A DNA stretch of 64,000 bases, taken from Neptunicella marina (lineage in GTDB: Bacteria > Pseudomonadota > Gammaproteobacteria > Enterobacterales > Alteromonadaceae). The position numbers and the translations under genes are program-made. Of the stretch, positions 25,258 to 34,035 are shown one piece after another. The notes under the pieces are model-generated. The model was not told where the DNA came from, did no database searches, and saw nothing but the letters and a program-made list of their open reading frames with translations. How positions within the stretch are numbered: position 1 is the first letter of the stretch; the number at the start of each line of letters is the position of its first letter. The stretch covers positions 1 through 64,000 of the forward strand of contig NZ_JACNEP010000005.1 in NCBI RefSeq assembly GCF_014270035.1, in the 5' to 3' direction.

Positions 25258-27837
25258 ATGAAACCATTATTGCTTTTAACGCTATGTATGAGTGGACTGA
25301 TGGCTGGATGTAGCCCCAATCAGTCATCCAGTGACAAACTGGATCAGACCCAGGTTAATACTCTGGCCAAAGATATGGATGTATCGCTCACCGTTAAAAG
25401 CAATGTAAACGTTGAAAACTGTCCATCCAAAGACAATAACCAGTGTTATCTGGCTGAGCTGACTCTTACCTTTCCACAGGACATCAACTCAGACGACTGG
25501 AAAATTTATTTCAGCAATACCTCGCCAATCGCATGGGATGGAAGTAATGAATTTGATATCACCCGCATTAACGGTGATTTACACACCATAGTACCTAAGC
25601 TTTCACATTATAAAGCCGGACAAACCTATACCATTCCGTTTAAAGGCAATGGCTGGCGCACGGCAGAATCGGACTTCACTCCCAATTATATTTTAGTGGC
25701 GGGGGATTTAGCACCAAGAGTTATCGCAGCCACTCAGGAAGTAAAAACCGAAGACCGCCAAATTCCACATATGCCTTTTATCACTGCCTTTGAAACACCC
25801 GCTCAAACAGAACGTGGGGCAAAAGATAACACGCCACTGGCTACCGCCGACTGGTTATATGACCGCCATGCACAAATCAATGCGCAAATGGGCAGTGCGA
25901 CCCGGCAATCCATTCGTGTAATTCCCAAATTACAGCAAGCCAGCTGGCAGCCCGAACACCTGAATACCGCGCAGGGTTTATCTCTGGATGCCGATACTGC
26001 ACAACGTTTTGAAGCGGCGGTAGAGCTATTGCAAGACAAACAAATCGCCTTATCTGACCAAGGCATTAAAGTTAATGTTACTCAATCAAAGCAAACAAGT
26101 TTGGGTGATCAGGGGTACAAAATTGATGTCACCCCACAAAGCATCAACATTACAGCCAATCATGACGCTGGCGTGTTTTATGCGTTAGTAACTTTAGGCC
26201 AGGTGATTGAACAGTCAGGTAATGCCTTACCTTTAGGTGAAGTAACCGATGTACCCCGCTACGATTTTCGTGGGTTACACATGGATATTTCACGTAATTT
26301 TCATAGCAAAGCGTTGATTCTAAAGGTCATTAAACAATTAGGTGCATATAAAATTAATAAACTGCATCTGCACATGGCTGATGATGAAGGCTGGCGTCTG
26401 GAAATTCCCGGTTTACCCGAGCTGACCGATGTGGGTGCCTATCGCTGTTTTGATTTAAGCGAGCAAAGTTGTTTATCACCACAATTAGGCGCTGGCCCGG
26501 ATAAAGATAGTCCGGTAAACGGCTACCTGACGACACAGGATTATATTGATATCCTTAAATACGCTGCCGCTCGTCAGATTGAAGTGATCCCTGCTATCGA
26601 TATGCCAGGGCATTCCCGCGCCGCAGTAAAGGCCATGCAAGTACGTTACAACAAATACATTCAATCTGAACAAAGTGAAAAAGCCACAGAATTTTTGTTA
26701 TCTGACTTAGATGACAAGAGCCAGTACAGTTCGATTCAGCACTATAATGACAACACACTGAATCCTTGTGTGGATTCCACTTACAAATTTATTGAAAAAA
26801 TCATTGATGAAGTAACCAAACTGCACCAAAAAGCCGGTGTTCCGTTGCGCCGTTACCATATTGGTGCCGATGAAACCGCCGGCGCGTGGAATGATTCTCC
26901 AGCCTGTAAAAAGCTGATTGCAGACACCGATGAGTTAGATTCAACAAAACAACTTACACCTTATTTTGTCGCCAAAGTAGCCAGACTGGTTGAAAGCAAA
27001 GGTCTGATTGCCGGAGCATGGAGCGACGGTTTAAGCCACGTAGATGCAGCAAAACTGCCGGCCAATACACAATCTAATGTGTGGGATACTTTATTCTGGC
27101 AAGGCCATAATGGCGCACAGGAAATGGCAAACCGTGGTTGGGATACCATTTTATCTCTGCCTGACATGCTGTATTTCGATTTCCCTTATCAAAAAGATCC
27201 TCAGGAGCCGGGTTATTACTGGGGTTCACGCTCTACCGACAGCTTCGAGTTATTCGAGTTTATGCCTGAAAACCTGCCAGCACATGCTGAAATCTGGCCG
27301 GATAATATGGGTAATCCCTATACGGCTGCCGACAAAACACCAAAAAATGAAGGCGTGCACTTTACCGGTATTCAGGCGCAATTCTGGAGTGAGACAATCC
27401 GAGCTGACAGCACAGTGGAATATATGTTGTTCCCGCGCTTGATCGCTTTTGCGGAACGCGCATGGCATACAGCAGACTGGGCACTACCTTACCGCGCCGG
27501 GCAGACCTATTCACAAGACAGTAAATTTTTTGATTCTGACCGCAAAGCAGATGAATTAAAGGATTGGAGTGGCTTTAGCCACACCATGGTTCAGTATGTT
27601 ATGCCTGCACTGGCACAAGACGACATATTGTTCCGCATGCCTACACCGGGCGTTAAAAACATCGATGGAAAACTACACGCCAACAGTTATTACCCTGGCT
27701 TGTCCATTGAATATAAATCAGCTGATAGCAGTGAATGGATGACATACGAGCAACCCATTGACTATCAACCGTCTCTGTTATTTCGCAGTACCCTCGCAGG
27801 CACGGATTACCATAGCCGATACATAAGAATAAAATAA
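25258..27837 (+). CDS. GH20 beta-N-acetylhexosaminidase lipoprotein
   Basis: Cleaves terminal GlcNAc from chitooligosaccharides (chitobiase type). 859 residues, with a lipobox (LMAGC, Cys17) that should anchor it to a membrane. The order is: an N-terminal carbohydrate-binding domain (about 35-165), a GH20b-like domain (about 205-340), the GH20 barrel (from FRGLHMDISRNFHSKA) and a C-terminal domain. The catalytic pair is Asp538-Glu539 in HIGADETAGAW. The substrate-site Trp residues (e.g. in LIAGAWSDGL and QAQFWSETI) are present. Controlled by NagR operator 4. Confidence 0.95.
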   Translation: MKPLLLLTLCMSGLMAGCSPNQSSSDKLDQTQVNTLAKDMDVSLTVKSNVNVENCPSKDNNQCYLAELTLTFPQDINSDDWKIYFSNTSPIAWDGSNEFDITRINGDLHTIVPKLSHYKAGQTYTIPFKGNGWRTAESDFTPNYILVAGDLAPRVIAATQEVKTEDRQIPHMPFITAFETPAQTERGAKDNTPLATADWLYDRHAQINAQMGSATRQSIRVIPKLQQASWQPEHLNTAQGLSLDADTAQRFEAAVELLQDKQIALSDQGIKVNVTQSKQTSLGDQGYKIDVTPQSINITANHDAGVFYALVTLGQVIEQSGNALPLGEVTDVPRYDFRGLHMDISRNFHSKALILKVIKQLGAYKINKLHLHMADDEGWRLEIPGLPELTDVGAYRCFDLSEQSCLSPQLGAGPDKDSPVNGYLTTQDYIDILKYAAARQIEVIPAIDMPGHSRAAVKAMQVRYNKYIQSEQSEKATEFLLSDLDDKSQYSSIQHYNDNTLNPCVDSTYKFIEKIIDEVTKLHQKAGVPLRRYHIGADETAGAWNDSPACKKLIADTDELDSTKQLTPYFVAKVARLVESKGLIAGAWSDGLSHVDAAKLPANTQSNVWDTLFWQGHNGAQEMANRGWDTILSLPDMLYFDFPYQKDPQEPGYYWGSRSTDSFELFEFMPENLPAHAEIWPDNMGNPYTAADKTPKNEGVHFTGIQAQFWSETIRADSTVEYMLFPRLIAFAERAWHTADWALPYRAGQTYSQDSKFFDSDRKADELKDWSGFSHTMVQYVMPALAQDDILFRMPTPGVKNIDGKLHANSYYPGLSIEYKSADSSEWMTYEQPIDYQPSLLFRSTLAGTDYHSRYIRIK

Positions 27838-27872
27838 TCCATATATATTTTATATATTAGAATAAAAAATGA

Positions 27873-27890
27873 AATGACAACGCTGTCATA
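27873..27890. promoter_or_regulatory. NagR operator 5
   Basis: AATGACAACGCTGTCATA, one base off the consensus, 76 bases before nagK and so at the head of the nagK-nagB-II-nagA-nagP operon. Confidence 0.86.
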
Positions 27891-27965
27891 ACATTTTACA
27901 CTAACAAATATGTTACGCTGGAAGCGTGTGTTGCACTCCAATGCACTCCGGCACTCAGGAGTTAA

Positions 27966-28844
27966 ATGGTGAGTTTGTCACAACAACTATTTCTCGGTAT
28001 CGATGGCGGTGGCAGTAAATGCAAAGCCCGACTGGAAAACGCACAAGGTGAGTTGCTTGGCGAGGGGTTATCCGGTCCGGCCAATCCGTTACGTGGTATT
28101 GAACAAACAACAACATCTATTTTAGATGCGACACAACAGGCATTAGCCGAAGCAGGTCTGAACGATGCGTCACTCGCTCATATCTATGCCGGCATTGGAT
28201 TGGCTGGGGTTAATATCCCGGCCTACCGACAGTTAGTACAAAACTGGCAACATCCGTTTGCACAAATGTATGTCGCAACCGATTTGCATATCGCCTGTTT
28301 AGGTGCCCATGACGGGGGTGACGGTGCCGTGATCATTGCCGGTACCGGCTCATCTGGTGTTTCTGTGATTCAGGGTGAATACTTTGAAATGGGCGGCCAT
28401 GGTTTTGGCGTGGGTGATAAAGGCAGTGGTGCCTGGTTAGGTCTGACCGCAGTGAGTAAAACCCTTGAAGCGCTTGATGACATCGGTATTTCCACACCAC
28501 TGGTAGAAAAAGTGATGCAGCATTTACAAGTGGACTGCGCACATACACTGGTTGAACAAATAACCGGAAAAAGCCCGGCTTTTTTTGCCAAACTATCTCC
28601 GGTTGTAGTGGAAATGGCTAACCAGCAGGATCCACTGGCATTAAGTATTGTCAGGGATGGAGCGGATTATTTAAATCGTATGGCCAGACGTTTACTGGCA
28701 AATAAACCGCCACGCTTTTCAATGATTGGTGGCGTGGCACAACATATACAAAAGTGGATGGATGATGAGGTGACACAACGTATCAGCCCAACAATTCATC
28801 CGCCCGAAATTGGCGCGATTTTACTCGCCAGGTCTTTAGTCTAA
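27966..28844 (+). CDS. nagK: N-acetylglucosamine kinase, BadF/BadG type
   Basis: Phosphorylates GlcNAc to GlcNAc-6-P with ATP in the cytoplasm. 292 residues of the BadF/BadG/BcrA ATPase fold: phosphate-1 motif FLGIDGGGSKCKARL at residues 8-22, VIIAGTGSSGVSVI as phosphate-2 (about 122-135), and GFGVGDKGSGAWLG. A GGAG ribosome site precedes the ATG. Alteromonadales use this type in place of E. coli NagK (ROK family). First of four genes: nagK, nagB-II, nagA, nagP, spaced 20, 8 and 34 bases apart. Confidence 0.93.
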   Translation: MVSLSQQLFLGIDGGGSKCKARLENAQGELLGEGLSGPANPLRGIEQTTTSILDATQQALAEAGLNDASLAHIYAGIGLAGVNIPAYRQLVQNWQHPFAQMYVATDLHIACLGAHDGGDGAVIIAGTGSSGVSVIQGEYFEMGGHGFGVGDKGSGAWLGLTAVSKTLEALDDIGISTPLVEKVMQHLQVDCAHTLVEQITGKSPAFFAKLSPVVVEMANQQDPLALSIVRDGADYLNRMARRLLANKPPRFSMIGGVAQHIQKWMDDEVTQRISPTIHPPEIGAILLARSLV

Positions 28845-28864
28845 TTTGTGAGAGAATAAACAAC

Positions 28865-29863
28865 ATGGCAACCAGCATTATGGCCAAAGAGGCCGCCGAA
28901 GCGCCTTCGATCATCGCTACCCAACTTGTTAAGAACTTACCTTTATGTCGCGATCTCGGCGAAAAGATCCGGGCGTTTAATCCGGCGTTTGTTTATATGG
29001 TGGGCCGGGGTTCATCTGACCATGCAGGGGTATTTGCCAAATATCTCATTGAAGTAGAGGCCAATATTCCGGTTTGTGCAGCGGCACCGTCAGTTAACAG
29101 TGTATATAAACAAACTCTGAATTTGAAAAGTGCACTGGTAATTTGTATTTCACAATCTGGTCGTAGCCCGGATATTCTGGCGCAAACCAAAGCCGCTAAA
29201 GATTCAGGTGCCTTTACCGTAGCCCTGGTTAACGATCAGGCGTCACCACTAGCGGAAATGGCTGATTTTGTTTTACCAATAGGTGCAAATGAAGAAAAAG
29301 CCGTTGCTGCCACCAAAAGTTATCTGGCAACCTTAAGCGCGCTGTTACAGATGGTCGCGTGCTGGCAACAAGACGATGAGCTGTTGACAGCCCTAAACGA
29401 TTTACCATCCGCTATGGAAAAAGCAGCCACAGCGCCGATGCAATTAAATGCTGATTTTGTCGCGCCGCTTAATCACTGTGTGGTGTTAGGGCGTGGTTTT
29501 GGCTACGCCATCTCTCGCGAAATTGCGTTAAAACTCAAAGAAGTGTGTAGTGTGCATGCCGAGGCTTTCAGTAGCGCCGAATTCTTACATGGTCCGGTGA
29601 CCTTGGTTGAAAAGAAACTGGCTATCGTGGATATTAGCGTTAAAGACGAATCGCTGACATCTCATCAGGAACAAATTGACGAAGTGACCCGTCGTGGTGC
29701 CAGGGTTTGCAAGCTTGATCAAAGTAATATAGCCATTCACCCGCGCTTATCACCACTGTTGATATTACAGCGTTTTTATCTGGATATTGAACAGATTGCA
29801 GTGGGCATGGGCCTTGACCCGGATAGCCCGGCAGGTCTGAAAAAAGTCACACAAACCATTTAG
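28865..29863 (+). CDS. nagB-II: Glucosamine-6-phosphate deaminase, SIS type (NagB-II)
   Basis: Turns glucosamine-6-P into fructose-6-P plus ammonia. 332 residues with two SIS domains: FVYMVGRGSSDHAGVFAKYL (residues 40-59) with VICISQSGRSPDILAQ (95-110), and CVVLGRGFGYAISREIALKL. KEVCSVHAEAFSSAEFLHGP holds the Glu/His expected at the active site. This SIS-type enzyme is unrelated to E. coli NagB and replaces it in Shewanella-like nag operons. It lacks the glutamine-amidotransferase domain of GlmS, which supports deaminase activity. Confidence 0.93.
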   Translation: MATSIMAKEAAEAPSIIATQLVKNLPLCRDLGEKIRAFNPAFVYMVGRGSSDHAGVFAKYLIEVEANIPVCAAAPSVNSVYKQTLNLKSALVICISQSGRSPDILAQTKAAKDSGAFTVALVNDQASPLAEMADFVLPIGANEEKAVAATKSYLATLSALLQMVACWQQDDELLTALNDLPSAMEKAATAPMQLNADFVAPLNHCVVLGRGFGYAISREIALKLKEVCSVHAEAFSSAEFLHGPVTLVEKKLAIVDISVKDESLTSHQEQIDEVTRRGARVCKLDQSNIAIHPRLSPLLILQRFYLDIEQIAVGMGLDPDSPAGLKKVTQTI

Positions 29864-29871
29864 GGAAAACC

Positions 29872-31008
29872 ATGAGCCAGACTTTTATTGCCAAGCAGCT
29901 ATTTGACGGCAGTCAATTCCACGACAATATCGCTTTTAGCGTGGCTCACGGGAAAATTGACCAGCTAGGTAGCAGTGTTGATAGCAGCCAGGCCACTAAA
30001 CTGGATGGTCTGGTTACCGCCGGTTATGTAGATGCGCAGGTAAATGGTGGTGGTGGCGTATTGTTTAATCAGTCACCAACCACTGAAGCCTTGCAAAAAA
30101 TGGTACAAGGCCATGCCACTTATGGCACCACGGCCATGATGCCTACCCTTATCACAGATGAATTACCGGTTATTGAAGCGGCCGCCGATGCCATGGCTCA
30201 GGCGATTGCGCAAAAGATGGCGGGTATTGCTGGTGTGCATTTTGAAGGACCTCACCTCAGCACGCCCAAGCGCGGTATTCATAGCAGTGATTTTATACGC
30301 CCGGTCAGTGACAAAGAACTAGCGCAATACTGCCGTCAGGATTTGGGCAAAGTGATAGTAACTGTAGCACCCGAAAACGTGCCTGCCGATATCATTAAAG
30401 AGCTGGTCGCCAACGGTGTTAAGGTTTGTCTTGGTCACTCTAATGCCACATCAGATATCGTATTAAGCGCGCTTGAAGCTGGCGCCAGTGGATTTACTCA
30501 CCTTTACAATGCGATGTCGCCATTAACCAGCCGTGAACCCGGCATGGTAGGCGTGGCATTAAATGACGATAACAGCTACTGCGGTTTAATTGTCGATCAT
30601 CATCATTTACACCCCATCAGTAGTCAACTCGCTATCAAAGCCAAAGGCTGGCAGCACATTATGCTGGTAACCGATGCCATGGCACATGTGGGTTCCGATA
30701 TTCAATCACTGCCTTATTTAGATACCGAAATTATTCGTGATGGCGATAAACTCACTTTGCCAAATGGTACCTTAGCGGGCTCGGCATTAGATATGGCAAC
30801 AGCCGTACGTAACTGCCACAAGGATTTGAATTTACCACTTGAGCAGTGTCTGAATATGGCATCGATTATCCCGGCCACTTATCTTGGATTGCAGGACAGT
30901 CAGGGCAAACTGGCTCAAGGTTTTAAAGCTGATTTTATTTTGCTGGACGACAACTTACAGGTAATGTCTACCTGGATTGGCGGACAGTCTGTCTTTAAAC
31001 ATAATTAA
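29872..31008 (+). CDS. nagA: N-acetylglucosamine-6-phosphate deacetylase
   Basis: Removes acetate from GlcNAc-6-P, supplying glucosamine-6-P to the deaminase. 378 residues, amidohydrolase fold. Metal and catalytic residues are in place: Glu125 (HFEGPHL), His189 (CLGHSNA), His210 (GFTHLYNAMS) and the catalytic Asp268 (VTDAMA), matching E. coli NagA Glu131, His195, His216 and Asp273. GREPGMVGVALND-like loop residues are also conserved. Located third in the nag operon, eight bases after nagB-II. Confidence 0.96.
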   Translation: MSQTFIAKQLFDGSQFHDNIAFSVAHGKIDQLGSSVDSSQATKLDGLVTAGYVDAQVNGGGGVLFNQSPTTEALQKMVQGHATYGTTAMMPTLITDELPVIEAAADAMAQAIAQKMAGIAGVHFEGPHLSTPKRGIHSSDFIRPVSDKELAQYCRQDLGKVIVTVAPENVPADIIKELVANGVKVCLGHSNATSDIVLSALEAGASGFTHLYNAMSPLTSREPGMVGVALNDDNSYCGLIVDHHHLHPISSQLAIKAKGWQHIMLVTDAMAHVGSDIQSLPYLDTEIIRDGDKLTLPNGTLAGSALDMATAVRNCHKDLNLPLEQCLNMASIIPATYLGLQDSQGKLAQGFKADFILLDDNLQVMSTWIGGQSVFKHN

Positions 31009-31042
31009 AGGCCACACAATAACAACAAATAAGGAATGGGTT

Positions 31043-32374
31043 ATGCAAGCTACTGCGCTAAATGCAAAATCACAGTCCAATCTGGTGCCAATAGCACTAA
31101 TTGGTCTGTTATTTTTTATCTTTGGATTTATCACCTGGTTAAACGGCGCGTTAATCCCGTTTTTGCAGATTGTATGTGATCTCTCCCAGACACAGGCGCT
31201 GTTTATCGCCAGTTCGTTTTACATTGCCTACACCGTAATGGCCATGCCAATGGCGTGGATTTTAGAGCGAGCCGGTTATAAAAATGCTATTTCCATTGGC
31301 TTGTTAATGGTAGCAGCCGGCTTTTTACTATTTATCCCAGCCGCCGAAACCCATGCATTTGCCTTATTCCTGTTAGCACAATTTGTGGTAGGTACATCGT
31401 TAACCTTGCTGCAAACCGCTGCCAACCCTTACATCGTCAAAATTGGTCCACAAGAAACAGCGGCCGTACGTATTTTTGTAATGGGTTTATTAAACAAAGG
31501 TGCTGGTGTACTGGCACCACTGTTCTTTGCTGCACTGGTTGTGGGTGAATTTAAAGATGTCACCATTGAATCGGTTAACGCACTGCCTGACGCAGAACGC
31601 ATCGAACAAATCAAAGCACTGGCGGATGGGCTGGTTCTTCCGTATTTATGTGGTGCGATTGTCTGGATCCTGGCCGCATTATTCATTAAAAAATCCAGTC
31701 TGCCAGAGTTAGAGCTGGAAGATGAAAATGCAGAACTTGCCGCAGAAGGTGGTTCTGACAACAGCAAAAACTCAGTATTCCAATTCCCGCATCTGGTATT
31801 GGGTGCCATCACCATTTTTGTTTACGTAGGTGTAGAGGTAATTGCCGGTGACACTATAGGTTTGTTTGGCTCCAAATTGGGTGTGGCCAACGCCACTACC
31901 TTAACCTCCTATACCATGGGCTTTATGCTGGTTGGTTATGCACTGGGTTTGGTATTAATTCCGCGTGTATTGTCACAACAATCTGCCTTGTTATGGTCAT
32001 CCGCTCTGGGCGTCATTATTTCATTACTCATTGTCATTTCAGATCCGGCATCAACCCTTGTTTCAGAAGTGTTATGGGGTTGGTCAGGTATGCAAACCCT
32101 GCCTGATATTGTGACCTTTGTGGCTATGTTCGGATTTGCTAATGCGGTTGTATGGCCTGCGGTCTGGCCTCTGGCTTTGGATGGTTTAGGCAAACTCACA
32201 CCTAAAGGTTCTGCTTTATTGATTATGGGTATTGCAGGTGGTGCAATATTGCCGATTCTTTACGGTGTTTTAGCCGATACTTTTGGTGGTCAGCATGCGT
32301 ATCTGATGATGATCCCTTGTTACCTGTTTATCCTGTTTTATGCGGCTAAAGGTCACAAAATTAAAAACTGGTAA
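31043..32374 (+). CDS. nagP: GlcNAc permease NagP (MFS)
   Basis: Inner-membrane importer for GlcNAc, which replaces the PTS route in Alteromonadales. 443 residues with 12 hydrophobic helices and a fucose-permease-like start: LLFFIFGFITWLNGALIPFL (about 22-41). It also has ANPYIVKIGPQETAAVRIFV in helix 4-5 and ALDGLGKLTPKGSALLIMGI near helix 10. The ATG at 31043 has AAGGA upstream; a longer frame from 30977 would overlap nagA. It completes the operon, which then ends in a strong terminator. Confidence 0.92.
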   Translation: MQATALNAKSQSNLVPIALIGLLFFIFGFITWLNGALIPFLQIVCDLSQTQALFIASSFYIAYTVMAMPMAWILERAGYKNAISIGLLMVAAGFLLFIPAAETHAFALFLLAQFVVGTSLTLLQTAANPYIVKIGPQETAAVRIFVMGLLNKGAGVLAPLFFAALVVGEFKDVTIESVNALPDAERIEQIKALADGLVLPYLCGAIVWILAALFIKKSSLPELELEDENAELAAEGGSDNSKNSVFQFPHLVLGAITIFVYVGVEVIAGDTIGLFGSKLGVANATTLTSYTMGFMLVGYALGLVLIPRVLSQQSALLWSSALGVIISLLIVISDPASTLVSEVLWGWSGMQTLPDIVTFVAMFGFANAVVWPAVWPLALDGLGKLTPKGSALLIMGIAGGAILPILYGVLADTFGGQHAYLMMIPCYLFILFYAAKGHKIKNW

Positions 32375-32394
32375 ACCAGACTATCTGTAACAAC

Positions 32395-32427
32395 TAAAAA
32401 ACGGCTATCTGAGATAGCCGTTTTTTT
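32395..32427 (+). terminator. Terminator of the nag operon
   Basis: ACGGCTATCT and AGATAGCCGT form a ten-base-pair stem with A-tract before and seven T residues after. The facing gene at 32432 can use it too. Confidence 0.92.
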
Positions 32428-32431
32428 ACGT

Positions 32432-32923
32432 TTAAAACTGGTAGGATAAAACTAAGTTAGCACCATTGTAGTAACCATCACGATTGGAAATTTTACCGCG
32501 TCCCGCTTCCAGTCTTAATTTAAAACCATCATTGTTTAAGCCATAGGGACTAAAACTATAAGTCACACCTAAACCATTAATGGCTGAATCTGAAAAAACA
32601 GCGGTAAGCGCGCAGCCAAAGGTATTGTCATCACCATGACAGTCTTTCATTTTCATACCCAGCGCCCCACCAATAACACCAACAGCATGTTGATTTTGGT
32701 GGTCCAGGGCATACTCGTAACCAACCGCTGCACCATGGTCGAGTGATGCGCGATAACTTAACCAGGCTCGTCCTTTATGCTCTTGCACCGGCATTGAAGC
32801 CTCTGCATTAAAGAAAAAGGGATAACCACTTCCTACAGAAAAATCATACTCCTGAGCCGCTAAATTATTGCTCAAAAATATAACCGGTAAAGCCACGAAA
32901 AAGGGTAAAATACGAGTTTTCAT
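32432..32923 (-). CDS. Secreted beta-rich protein, outer-membrane-like
   Basis: A 163-residue protein starting at the ATG at 32923 (MKTRILPFFVALPVIFLSNN) with GGAG upstream. A signal peptide ends near residue 23 (LAAQ). The mature part has alternating hydrophobic residues and an aromatic end (LVLSYQF), as in small outer-membrane barrels. Two Cys pairs flank CHGDDNTFGC. No family recognised; a small OMP-like or lipid A-related barrel is possible. A longer frame to 32980 would hide the signal peptide. It faces away from the transporter at 33017. Confidence 0.6.
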   Translation of the reverse strand: MKTRILPFFVALPVIFLSNNLAAQEYDFSVGSGYPFFFNAEASMPVQEHKGRAWLSYRASLDHGAAVGYEYALDHQNQHAVGVIGGALGMKMKDCHGDDNTFGCALTAVFSDSAINGLGVTYSFSPYGLNNDGFKLRLEAGRGKISNRDGYYNGANLVLSYQF

Positions 32924-33016
32924 GCATTGCTCCTGCAAATTTTGCAATCCTTGCCACCACAACGTAACAAGGTGGTGCAATTTTAAACCTAACTGCTCCG
33001 GAAAATTCGTATAAAA

Positions 33017-33928
33017 ATGTACAACTTTCTACAACGCCTCCAATCCCCCTATGTTTCCGGTCTATTGCTGGCACTATGCGGCACCTTTATGTTTTCCACC
33101 AAACCAATATTGATAAAACAGGTGTATCAACTGGGGGTAGACAGTAGCCAACTTATTGCGCTCAGGATGTTATTTGCAGCCCCACTGTATTTTATTGTGG
33201 GTTGTGTGTTGTGGTTTAAACATCAACCGAAACAGCGTGAATACATTGCCAATGCACCAGTCATATTATTGCTCGGTATTCTTGGATATTACATTGCCAG
33301 CTATCTGGATTTGATGGCGTTGCAATACATCAGCGCACAGCTTGAAAGAGTCGTGTTGTTTTGTTTCCCCACCTTAGTGGTGCTGTTCTCGCGCTGGTTC
33401 CTGAAAACCCCCATGCCACGCAATATTGGCTGGGTACTGGGTTTATCCTATTTAGGTATTTTTTTAATCTTTGGACACGACATCATTACTCTTGGAGACG
33501 AAGTCGCGTTGGGTACATTTTTGGTGTTTATTGGCGCGGTCAGTTTTGCGTTTTATACTCTGTTTAGTAAAAAACTGATTGGTCGCGTTGGCAGCTTAAT
33601 GTTTACCTGCATCGCGATGATTTCAGCCAGTATGGTGATATTTATTCACTTTGCGCTGACACATGACTTCGCTGCACTCAATGTTGGCAACGAGGCGCTA
33701 CTTCTGACTGCCACCATTGCGATATTTGCCACCGTGATCCCATCATTTCTAGTGGCAGAAGCGATTAGCCGTTTAGGGCCAGAACAGACCAGTGTTGTGG
33801 GAACCACTGGCCCGGTTATCACGTCGATTTTAGCGGTGATTATTTTGGGTGAAGCTTTTACACCTTATCACTTCGCCGGATTATCGCTGGTGATTCTGGC
33901 GGTGTATATCATGATTAAAAGTCGCTAG
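33017..33928 (+). CDS. EamA/DMT-family transporter
   Basis: A 303-residue inner-membrane protein with ten predicted helices in two five-helix EamA repeats (about 14-140 and 152-300). Typical motifs are GTFMFSTKPILIKQVYQLGV near the start and the GTTGPVITSILAVIILGEAF block in helix 9. Drug/metabolite-transporter members export amino acids or other small metabolites; the substrate is unknown. The stop codon TAG is formed by the first bases of the MITE-like repeat that follows. It is transcribed toward the convergent ABC permease gene. Confidence 0.88.
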   Translation: MYNFLQRLQSPYVSGLLLALCGTFMFSTKPILIKQVYQLGVDSSQLIALRMLFAAPLYFIVGCVLWFKHQPKQREYIANAPVILLLGILGYYIASYLDLMALQYISAQLERVVLFCFPTLVVLFSRWFLKTPMPRNIGWVLGLSYLGIFLIFGHDIITLGDEVALGTFLVFIGAVSFAFYTLFSKKLIGRVGSLMFTCIAMISASMVIFIHFALTHDFAALNVGNEALLLTATIAIFATVIPSFLVAEAISRLGPEQTSVVGTTGPVITSILAVIILGEAFTPYHFAGLSLVILAVYIMIKSR

Positions 33929-34033
33929 GGCGTGTTGATCTTTGGTGTATGAATTTCGTTAAAATTCAAAACCATTAGATCGCGACGCCGGGTTGCAGCC
34001 CCTTATGTTTTAACAAAGAGGTCTAAGTCAAAA
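33927..34033 (+). repeat. Truncated copy of the MITE-like element
   Basis: AGGGCGTGTTGATCTTTG at 33927 matches the terminal repeat of the element at 46485, and similarity runs on through ATCGCGACGC to AAGTCAAAA (34033). The right half and right terminal repeat are missing. Its first two bases complete the stop codon of the EamA gene. Confidence 0.7.
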
Positions 34034-34035
34034 TC

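Noticed and set aside
30977-31042. Longer NagP start overlapping nagA
   Set aside because: The added residues are hydrophilic and out of family; the ATG at 31043 has the ribosome site.
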